Shown here: piece after piece, positions 12,162 to 22,900 of the stretch | Layout: each line of letters opens with the position of its first letter | How positions within the stretch are numbered: position 1 is the first letter of the stretch | NCBI GenBank assembly: GCA_034687125.1 | Contig: JAQGBZ010000245.1 | Location: 1 to 64,000, forward strand | DNA: 64,000 bases | DNA from: Neelides folsomi | Lineage: Eukaryota; Arthropoda; Collembola; Neelipleona; Neelidae | Direction of reading: 5' to 3' | Notes under the pieces: model-generated | Told to the model about the DNA's origin: nothing | Databases searched by the model: none | What the model saw: the letters and a program-made list of their open reading frames with translations, nothing else | Program-made: the position numbers and the translations under genes

Positions 12162-13687
12162 ATGACAATGACATTGAATTGCACAAATATACCAATTTTT
12201 ATAGGTTTTTTAATTGCAATTTTTCCCACCCCAAATGGGCGAGTAATAAAAAATTACAAATTGTATAATTTATTTCAATTTTTATTAATTATTTTGATCA
12301 TTCCAATTATAATGATATTATTCGTCACAACAATTGATTACCATTTAAAAAAAGAAGGCGGGAATAAAATCCAAAGCTACATATTTCAAATATTTTTCTC
12401 CATTCATATAATAACATTTTTATTGATCCAAATTAATTTAATGCACAAAAGCAAAGCCATTTTAAATTTCATTTCTTCTTTAAAAACATTTTCTTTTAAC
12501 ATTAAAGAAGAATTCAAAATTTCTGTGTTGCAAAGAATCGCAGAATTTATAATTTTCGCAACAACTCTCATTGAATTTATTGCCATAACATTTTTAATTT
12601 ACGGTGGGATTGAAGACAACGTTAGGAATAAAAAATTTTTATACAAATTTGGGATTATTCCGACAATGATTATCACCTTGCCGGGTTTTGTTCTTTTGAA
12701 TAATAAATATATCGTTTATAGTTTAACTGTTTGTACAATGCGTTTTCTTATTGGATCTTTCCAAGAAATTTCAAAAAACTTTGAAGAATATCTCAAAAGT
12801 AATTCAACGTCAAAAGTAAACGACATCTATAAAATTCCAAATAATTCAAATTCAAGCCCAAGAAAAAGTTTTAATGAACCAAATAAAAATAAATTGTTTA
12901 CACAATATCCTGGAATTATTATCAACGTGGAAGAAAATTTTTCTGAAAAAATTGATTATAATATTGAATTTGAATTTTTGAAATTTAAACAACTCAAATT
13001 ATATTTTAAACAATATGATCAAATTTTTGGTTTTTCCGTTCTTTTAAATGTTTTTTGTGCTTTATTCACTTTTGTGGATATATTGAATTTCCTCACTGGC
13101 CCAAGAGAATTTTCAATCAAAGACTTTAACAATTGGGAACATATTTTTGTTATGGCAACTAGAAGTTTATTTCTTGTTCAAAGCATCATTTTAATCATTT
13201 CAATTTTTGAACTTGGAGAATCAGTCAAAGCAATCGTAATTTAATTTGAATATTTATACATATTTAATAATTAAAGAAAAATCTTTAATTAGTTGAACAT
13301 GATAAAAAAATTTTAAAATTAATTCTAATATTATTTGTATCCTTAGATTGAAAATTGGAAAGAAAAATTTTCTAATTACCATAATGACTACACCCTTCGT
13401 TCAAATACGAAGAGCAAAGACAGAATTGAAGACATTTTATGTCACATGAAAACGTTCAATTTTAATCTTTCCGGAGGACGTTTCTTTAATATAAGCAGAA
13501 GTTCTTATTTGGGGGTAAATATAAACATATCCCTAATATTAAGATTATAAAATTAGGTAGATTATATTTAAAATTAAATTAGTAGATTAACAAAATTTAT
13601 TAAAAAATGAAATTATTCTTATTGTTTTTATAGATTGCATCAACGCTGATGTCTTATATGATTATCCTTTTTCAACTTCAATACTGA
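12162..13687 (+). CDS. Gustatory receptor-like 7TM protein, copy 3
   Basis: Exons 12162-13235, 13347-13514 and 13634-13687 give 431 residues, with introns of 111 and 119 bp in the same phase 0 positions as the other copies. It is closest to copy 1 around the helix before the first intron: both read NFLTGP then EFS and the same DFNNWEHIFVMATRSLFLV motif, whereas copy 2 differs here. The C-terminal exon reads IASTLMSYMIILFQLQY. Six or seven hydrophobic helices are visible. Start chosen at the first Met; a second Met two codons later aligns with the other copies. Confidence 0.88.
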
Positions 13688-14161
13688 TCTTAATATCCCC
13701 TTTGCGAATTAAGTAAAATTACAAAACATTTAATTTATATGAGAAAGTAAAACAAGATTATATAAATATAATAAGATAAGAATGTAATTAGATTTTTTGC
13801 ACAGAACAAAAAATATTTTACATACATAGTAATAACCAAGGCAATTAATCAAAAAGGTCATTATGCCTAATTGTTATTACCTATATTGTTAAAAAATAAC
13901 ATTTTACTTACATAGAGGCACATTAGTGTATAATTGTATACCATTTGTACATACTATAGTGTTACTTAAATTATATATATCAAAATGTTTATTTCACTCA
14001 TGTTACAAAAGTCCATTTAAAATTCACTTCAAAGGTTAACGTATTGGATCAAAATATATTTGTCCAAGTCAAAGTACATCCTATGTTTTACATTACATTT
14101 AACATTACACTTTACACTGATTGTGAGCGAGAGTTAACTGTAACATACTATATTATTTATA

Positions 14162-14497
14162 ACGGGTGATTTCTATGATTCTTTAATCGGAAGAATCCTT
14201 AGCATTGGGAGAGATAGGAATAGAGCAGTATTTAGGATGTATTTATATATGAATTGGGAAAACATATTATAATAGTTTTAGAATTGTTTGATTTATATTA
14301 TTGGTTCTAATGTAAGTTTCGATAATAAAAATTCTTTCAGTAAGTGTATAAAAATTTGGTGCCATTTTGGATATTTTATAATTAAATAGTAATTATGAAA
14401 TTTAAAAGCCATCATTTTAAAATTAAATCCCCATAATTACTCTAGGGGTTATAAGCGACTTCCAATTCCCTATAATAGAATCATAGAAATCACCCGT
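14162..14497. mobile_element. 336-bp MITE with perfect 21-bp terminal inverted repeats
   Basis: The ends ACGGGTGATTTCTATGATTC (14162 onward) and its exact complement (ending 14497) are perfect over 21 bp. TA flanks both sides (14160-14161 and 14498-14499), the insertion signature of the Tc1/mariner superfamily. The interior has no coding capacity, so it is a non-autonomous element. Confidence 0.88.
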
Positions 14498-14499
14498 TA

Positions 14500-15260
14500 C
14501 ATTAAGCATTAAATTACAAAATTACACTTAATGTTAATCTTACTGTTTGATATACATATACTGTATATTTGCTAGATATACAGTATATAAACCTAGGTTG
14601 TTCATATTAGTGAAATAAAATAATAAAAATCGATTCAGTTTCATTTTACTATTTACCAAGAACAGGACTGAATAAATGAATTTGGTTATTTTGGGTCATA
14701 AACTGCATTAACTTTTTTGCATTGACATTTAAATTTACTATTTACCATTTAACTTGAACATTGTTAAATAAAGTCTTAATAAACTTCATATTGAATGATC
14801 TACAAATCATTATTTTCTTGCAAGTAATGGTTTTATGATTAACGGAATTGAACAGGAACAAAAGAAATAAATTACTAAGGACGCAAAGTCTTATCTCAGC
14901 TTAAATTTGCTAAAATAGTCCAAGGCGACAATAGAAGTTTATCATTTCCAGAATACAAAAATAAAGTTCTTTACAGAATTCTCAAGCGTAAACTTTTAAC
15001 TCATTATACGCTTTTTCTTCATTTTTTCCTTCCTTCTTCAGCCCTGAGGTCAGGCCTGGTTGGGTCATTCTCATTAGGAATTAACCGCATTTACATACAA
15101 ATTGCCAAAAATGAAAGTTACGCAACAGGTAATTAAAATATTAATTGGTTATTACCCAATGCGCACTGGTGCATTTCGCATTTTTTCAATTATTACAAAA
15201 ATTTTATTCATAAAGATTTATTTCATTAATATTTTGTGAAATTTGTGAATTCAGAAAGTT
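14500..15260. other. Intergenic region
   Basis: AT-rich with no convincing gene. A 15-bp direct repeat of ATATACTGTATATTTG type near 14552-14590 forms a short palindromic patch (ACTGTATATTTGCTAGATAT). Confidence 0.4.
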
Positions 15261-15264
15261 CCCA

Positions 15265-16408
15265 ATGAGCGGCGTTAAACGTTGTCGAGGGCGGCCGAGG
15301 AAGATTCCCATCCCCGTTTTGGAGGATGTCAGTGAGGAAAATTCGACAGATTCAATTGAAAGCGATTCATCTGAATCTGATCCATCCTATAGCGAAATTA
15401 AAAAACCAAAAAGTATTTTAAATTATAATTATAAAATTTTACTTATAAAAGCACAATTTTTATTATTAATATTATATAATTGATTAAACGTAATAATTGC
15501 ATTATTAATCAACTGTTCATAATTTATAATTTAGCTACGAGCCCTAAAATGAGAAATGGATCGCCTTTGTCTTCAACTCCGATCATCGTACGTTATGCAT
15601 CTTTGGAAACGAAGATTGTTCCTCCGATCTCGCCAAAATTCGACAGTTGTTCTTACAATAATCCGGAAGGTTCTGATCTGACAATTAAAGTTGGCAACAG
15701 CAATTTTTATACCCACAAATTCATTATTGGAGGTACAATTAATTTTATTGTCATTATCTTACCATAAAATCAATTCTAAAATTATAGGTTTTTTAATGAT
15801 CGTACATAATATTCTTAAATTAAATTAAATTGTTCTTTTATCCTTTGTTAATTTAGATTCGAGCCAAATCTTCCAACGAATGATTAGCATTGAATAAAAA
15901 CCGCGAACAGAAAATTGCCGATTTTGGTCCTGCAGTTGTCGAAGAATATTTGCATATCCTTTACATCGGGAAACAAAAATGTGGCCGTTGATTTGTTAGA
16001 ATTCTCGAGGGTTTACGATGTCAAGACGTTGAAACATTTTGTTTTCCCTTATGCTTTGAGTGTCATTAATTCGACCAATTTCACACACATTTTGAAAATT
16101 GTTGAATTGCTCAACATTCCGAAACCGACCGAAAAAGCTGCCCAGATATTCTTAAAGTGAGATTGCCACATTAATCAAAATATAATTTTAAATTGTGACA
16201 ATTTATTTATTTATTAAAGCAGTTTAATTAATCTATTTAAATGAAAGTTAAAATTACTTTATATTATCATTAAACAATTATTATAAATGTATAATAATGT
16301 GGACTTTGATTTTATAGGAAAAAGCACATGCTTATTGTAGATAGGGACGATCTTGAATCGCTCTTCGAATTCGGCGACCTCATGTTTCAAATGGCCAACG
16401 GTGGTTAA
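15265..16408 (+). pseudogene. AT-hook plus BTB/POZ gene with two frame breaks
   Basis: Four exons can be followed: 15265-15412, 15535-15732, 15857-16156 and 16318-16408. Exon 1 encodes a classic AT-hook (RCRGRPRKIPIP), a minor-groove DNA-binding motif, followed by an acidic Ser-rich tract. Exon 2 ends in the start of a BTB fold (SDLTIKVGNSNFYTHKFIIG). Exon 3 carries the rest of the BTB domain, but its pieces are in three different frames: SSQIFQRMISI, then KIADFGPAVVEEYLHILYIG, then DLLEFSRVYDVKTLKHF. Splice phases at all junctions are otherwise consistent. Either the gene is recently dead, or the assembly has two indels here. An intact version would be a nuclear BTB regulator. Confidence 0.65.
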
Positions 16409-16789
16409 ATATTTTATGAATTATATCAACAGACTATAAAAGGTTGAATATACAAATAATATATATTAATACTATATAATATATGATGAACTTCTCACAA
16501 TGTATTTGTAATAAATTACGAATGATTTCCTATCTCAACTTTTTATCATTTGGCATTAGTTGATAATTTTCATTGCCAAGTCCACTTAACTTTAGCCGAT
16601 TCTCATTGTTCTTTTTAATGCCAATAATCGATAAAAATTTACCTTAATTGAGATAAATCAAATTGTATAATTTACATATTTCGATTACACTTCTACTTGT
16701 AATTTACCATTCGAAACTCGTTGAGGAAAAGGAAGGGCGTTCTTTCTCATTTCCTTTAAATTTAAATTTAATTCTCAAAAAAGAATAAA

Positions 16790-19657
16790 ATGTTCAAAAT
16801 CCTTTTATTCCTTTTCTCCATTAGTTTAAATCTCATTGTAATTAACGGTGTGGATGTTAGGATAGTTCATTGGAATGATGTGAGAGGTCAATTGGACAAT
16901 TGGATGGTAAATTATTAATTTTTATTTTTATGATTAATCAAATTTAAATATTAATTAATCTAAAAATTAATTAACTTAAAAATTAATTAAGTTAATGAAA
17001 TTGTAATTTTCAGTTTGACGAAACTGGCGGAACTCCGATCGACTGCAACGAAAGCGAAGGAGTTTGTTTAAGCGGCATCGCTCGAATCGCCAAAAAGATT
17101 GAAGAACAACGAGCTCTTGCAGACGCCAGAAACCGCCAATTTTTTAACATTTTTACTGGTAATTTAGTAGGAGGAATGTCCGGATGGTTAACAATGTTGG
17201 AAAATGGATGGGAAAAATATGGAAAACTTCTTGCGCCTAAAATTAATGATGATACTTCAAATTTAACTCCGAATTTCATTGTAAGTAAATACCATGAGAA
17301 TTAATCATGAATATAATTTACTTGACACGAATTGAGTTTAATTGTTTAACTAATTAAAGTTAATTGGTTTAATTGGTTTAATGATTTAATTAATTTAATT
17401 TAACAAACGTGTTCATTTTTAATTTAGAGTTTAGGAATTAAAGAATTTGAATCTGGAGAAACTCAAACTCGAACTTTTGTTGCTGCCACTGAAGCCAAAA
17501 TTCTTTTGACGACTTATGACGGGGAGTGTGATATTTGTGAAAGGAAACGACAACTTCTCCCTACCTATCCAAGTCCTTTAGTTCTGGGATTTATGGACCC
17601 AACAGTTGAAGTAATTTTAATAAATACATCTTTTATAATTTTATAAATTAATTGACTGTTTAATAGATTAAATTATTTAAGTTAAGTTGTTGGGAATTTT
17701 AACATTTTTGGAAATTTGAAGAGATTGGGAAGCATCGGGAGATTTAGATTTAAATCGGACGTCGTTGGTGCTTTAAGGGATGAAATTCAATTACATTCAA
17801 CGGTCAATTCGTTTATTGCAATTGGATCTGGAGATCGGAGATTGGCTGAGAAAATTTTGGAGGGAAATCCAAAGATCAAAATGGTTATTTATTCCGGCGG
17901 GTCGACAGATCTTTCAGGCAAATTAATGATAATTTAACTGTTTAAAATAAGCTAAGTAACATTATAACCAAAATATTAATGTTGTGATTTAAAACAGATT
18001 ATCCAATTCGTCATGGTAATGGCGTGATTCTCAAAGCGGGAATGTTTGGATCTTGGCTTGGTCAAATTGATTTCACGGTCAACAATGGGGAAATTGACAA
18101 TATGGTTTTTAGTCAAATTCCTCTTGATTTAAACGTCCCACGTAAATTTTCAAATTTTCATATTAATCATAGTTATGTTATATTTAAAAATATGAAAAAT
18201 AAAAATGAAGTTTTACGCAGGTGACGAAGTTTTAAAAAAGAATGTTGAATGGATGAGAGGAAACGTAACTGAGAAAAATAAAGTAAGAAAATTAAAATAA
18301 CTAAAATTAAAATATCAACGTTAAATTAGATATTGATGTAAAATGATAATTTAAACTCGAATGTAAAAATTGATAATGATTAATTAATTGTAAATTAAAA
18401 TAATTTAGAATTTGGCTCGATCAATCGTTGATTTGAAAGGATCAAAGGAAGATTGCTGGAAGAAGGAATGTAATTTGGGAAATTTAATTGCAGACTCAAT
18501 GGTCCACTGTGCATATCTCAATATAAGTGAAAAAATCGATCCAGGGCTTGTGGCGATTTGGCATTCGGGAGCCATTTACAAATCCTACGTTCATTTTGAT
18601 AGTAATTTTAATAAATAAACTAATTATTTATAATTTGATTTGATTTTGGCTACTAATTGTAAAATCAGATTTTTAAACTTTTTTTTAACTAAGAACAAAT
18701 CACAACTTTGGACGTTCACAAATGGCTTCCTTTCCACAATAAACCCGTTTGGGTTCGAATAGGTGGAGATGTATTATTGGAAATGTTTCAAAGGACTGCC
18801 CCGAATCTTGATGACGCTCCTGAATGGGGGCAATTCTTACAAGTGTCAAGTAAAACTAATTTAAATGTCAAATATCAGAATAAAAAGCTTTAATATTTAA
18901 TGTTCTTGCAATCTTTAAAAATTCTGACTTAATTACAATTACCATATTGAATTATATAAACTCTGTCTTTTGTATTAATGTATTTTGATTATTTATAGGT
19001 GGATTGAAAGTTACTTATTCAGAAGACGGAAAGAAATTGCTCAGACTCCAAATTGCCAAACACCAATCGACAATCCCAACGTTCGAAGATGTCAATAAAA
19101 ATGAACAATACGACGTCATCATTCCAACATTCATTAAAAATAAAAAAGGAATTTTTGAATTTTTTCCAACTCTTGGACCAACCGCAGAAATAAGTAAAAT
19201 CAGAACTTAATGATAAAGTTGACTTTAATGCTAATTAATCAAATATTTTGTTTTTGTTAGAGAGCTTTGACGATGAATGTGTGGAACAGTTTCTAGTAGG
19301 ACGAAAAATCATTTCAAATGGATTCGAACAAAGAATTACATTCGGATCGCAATCCTCGGGTTCATGTCCAGAACAGAAAAAGTGTAAAGGATCCAACAAA
19401 GCTGTGACGGTCATATGTAAACACAAATAATAATATGACGAATTACCATTATAATTAAATAATAATTAAATTATCAATTAAAACTATAGTAACTTGAAAC
19501 TTAAACTTTAACTTAATTAAAAGTATCATAACTTGGAATTAATGTTCTTTGTTCATTAGTGACTCTAGTAATCTCTGGAATAATTATCGGAGTTCTCTTC
19601 GCCGCCTACAAATTTGTTCTACCAAGATTCCGAAACACGTCAAGAAGACAATTTTAA
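16790..19657 (+). CDS. 5'-nucleotidase/apyrase-family protein with degenerate active site and TM anchor
   Basis: Eleven exons (16790-16906, 17014-17280, 17428-17610, 17722-17917, 17998-18141, 18221-18282, 18409-18601, 18694-18849, 18999-19193, 19261-19416, 19560-19657) join in frame to 588 residues, close to the family's usual ~570. It has a signal peptide (1-20), a metallophosphatase-like domain and a C-terminal nucleotide-binding domain (ECNLGNLIADSM; GQFLQVSSGLKV). Family metal and catalytic residues are missing: the usual HTNDxH reads HWNDVR (27-32), GDxFQGT reads GNLVGGM, GNHEFD reads GIKEFE (131-136), the GGHSH histidine is absent, and the substrate Arg region (usually GGxR) reads SGAIYKS. 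The C-terminus is a membrane helix (VTLVISGIIIGVLFAAYKF) with a basic tail instead of the common GPI signal. Exon 4 appears to use a GC donor (17918). The ORF is intact, so a conserved non-catalytic role is likely. Confidence 0.85.
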
Positions 19658-19917
19658 AATATACAAAATAAGTTTCGAATACTACATCATAATTAAAATC
19701 AACTAAGACATATTCTAAACATTCAACAATTTCATAATCCTTCCTAAACGAAATAAAAATTAAGTATTTAATTGTAATACTAATCGCAAATACAATTATT
19801 AAATTATGATTAAATTAAATGAATTATGATTTAAATGAATGGATTTGAATTTTAGCGGTATAAATTTTAATCTCTTCTAAAAAATAATATGGCATTTTAA
19901 AAATAGTTAATTTGATG

Positions 19918-22900
19918 TCATCCAGTTGTTTCTTCCTCACATAGCGTGGAAAGCCCGGGAGGTTCAAAGAGCAATGTCGAAGGTCGCGGGAGCGGAATGG
20001 CCGACAAATTCGCCAACGATTCCGATCGAGCCACAGAGACGGATAAAAGCTGCGAGATATTTGGAACGCTTGAAGTTTTCCTCATTTTCCTCTGACCCTC
20101 ACGGAGAACCAAAGCTTGGCGCATTTTTTCCAAAGCCAGTAAACTGTCAACGCTGCTTATAGCTCCCAGGTACTCCTCTACAAAACACAAAAACATCCTT
20201 TGAATCTTTCCCCTCAATTCGTTTAATTAATTTGTTAATTTTAGTTTGCAATTAATTGCTTCATAGAGAAGATTAGCAAAGGGAAATTCATCATTTTGAA
20301 TCAAACCCCTACGTTTATAATCATTTGGATTTATAGATTGAAATATTCCTTGTTTTCACTCAAGTTATTAAAACGAGGAATGTTTTAAAATTTTGAATAT
20401 TTTTCTCACCAATAAATGACTCATTAGAAACTGCGAGTGAAGCGAGTTCTTCCCGCGTTTCGAGAATTTGGCTCGCTTTAGGAAGATGACTCACTACTTG
20501 GAATGTCACTCCGGTCCGAGTTTCCCCACCAAGTTCTTCTTTACGAAATCTCGCTTTTAAACGTTCACTTAAGCTCGGTCTAAAAACAACAAATTTTTTA
20601 ATTATCCTATAAAATTAAAAAAATACATTATTGCATAATTTAGACAAATTCCATTATTGCATTATTTAGACACTACCTATACAATATATTTAATTAACTA
20701 TCAAAATATAAATTTAATTAAATATGGAAATAATAATTTTACCTGTTCGACTTAATTTGGATACAAAGGCGTTTCCTAAGAACACAATCAATCGTCGTGG
20801 GTTGTGAAAGTCTTAAAGCAAGTCTTAGGATTAAGAAAACCGCTTCTCCGCCGGGAGTTGGTCGATTCAGAAGCGGCGAGTCGTGAAGTGAAGAATCCCA
20901 AGAAACCAAAGCCCAACTTTCGCTGCTGGCCCCAGCCCATCCGCTACAGAAATCTCCAAAACTTTTTCGCAGGACTGGCAAAGCAACAAACGCAGCTTCG
21001 TGTTCTTTGGGAAGAAGGGCATTCAAACCAGCCGTCCGACCAACAACGCGATCACAACAAAGTTCAGTTTCTGAAAATAAATTAATGAAATCAATTAAAT
21101 ACAATTTCTATTTAATGAATTAAAACCTTAATTAAATAAATGTTTAACATTAGAGTTAAATTTAAATTGTTTCGGTTTAGTTTACCTTGAACATCTAAGA
21201 AAAGGACAGGAGTGTGTTTTTCCATCCCGGGATCGGGGTGTGTTGAAGCTGGTGCCCCAGGAATTGCTGAATCCAAAGCAGGAACCAAAACTGCATTTCT
21301 TTCCTCTGTGAGCAGAAGCCATTGCTGGACGAGCCTTTTTTCTCTTCCAATTTCAGCTTCGCTCTTTTCACTTTGCCCAGCAAGTCTTTGGAGATTGTCG
21401 TCCAAATATTCTCGTCGTCTTCTCAACGCTTCGCCCCATCGTTCACGTAAAAGCTGCAAATCTTCTTCTTGGTAGGAATCCAATGGACGTTGTAAAGCCA
21501 AACTTCGAAGGCACAAAGCACCCATTGACCTAAAGTCACCATCAAATTAAAATAAATCAATTAAAACTTAAAATAATTATAATTATAATTGGTATTTAAA
21601 ATAATCATAATTGAAATTAAATTAATAATATGATGATTTAATTAAACTTACTAGCTAATTAATTGTATAACTAAATTGAACAAATTAAGAAAATAATTAA
21701 TTCTTACACGGAATCAATTTCTTGACATAAAATTGGAAGCTGCCCACAACGAGTTTCAATTTTAATTAAAATTCTTCTTTGAAGTCCTTGGCGTAAAACG
21801 TGAATTCCTCCAGTTCCACATTCACTTGGTTCAACTTTACATCCTTCATAATCACCGCTTTCGTTCAATTCCTACAAATTAAATAAATTAAATAACCATT
21901 AAATATGGCATTTACCCAGTTAACGTTAAAAGTTGAACAATTATAATTATTATAAATATAATTTATGTAAACGACATATTACTTTTAATTGTAATTTTAA
22001 ATCTTAATTGCAATTCTTAATAGTAATTAATTAATTACCTGAATTTCGACCCATAATTTCAAAAAGGACGTCACTTCCCTCCATCGATCCACCACATTGT
22101 TATTCTCCGACAAAAGATTATCATTTGATTCTCCCGTTGAATCCGTCCATACTTCAATGCTCAACGCCGCATCTTGACAGAAATCCAAGAATTCCTCCGT
22201 CACGGCAATTGTGAAATATCTCGTGTGGTCGAATCTCATTCCGAATTCTTCACATGGTGGGACGACGACAACATTTTCCATTACAACATATTGGCAGAAA
22301 ATGAGCTGATGGGCGAAGTGACCTTCCAAATGTCTTAATGTCACTTTCAACGTCACTTCGCCACCTTCTTCCATCACGCCACCAACCCGGGCAACTTCAA
22401 CGTGCAATTTCCCCGCCACTGCGCCATGTTGGTTTACTATGGGAACCGCGTATTTTAAAGTTCGATCACTGAATAAAACCTGCGATTAATTAAAAAATCA
22501 ATTAATTAACAAAAACAATTGGGATTAAAAATTACAATTAAATACAGTTTAATATTAACTTCATTTCAAAATTCAATATTACAATATTAGTTAATTTAAC
22601 TATATTTAATTTAAATATTAAATTAAATTTAAATATTGTTTTTATAAGTTTAATTAAATTTTAATTAAATTGTTAATTACTTGTAGAAAAACATTAGCAA
22701 TTCCTAAAAGCGCGTGTTCGGTTCCTTCATCTAATTTAGGCGCAGATGTCTTTTCCATAAAAGCTTGTCTTAAATCCGGCAAAGCGTTTTCGAGCTGTGT
22801 GAGCGACCACGTGGCATGGCGACCGTCCGGGTGTGTAAGACGGACCGACGGCGCAGTCGCTTGACGTTCCCCATTCCCACGTGGGACCAAATTGGCGGGA

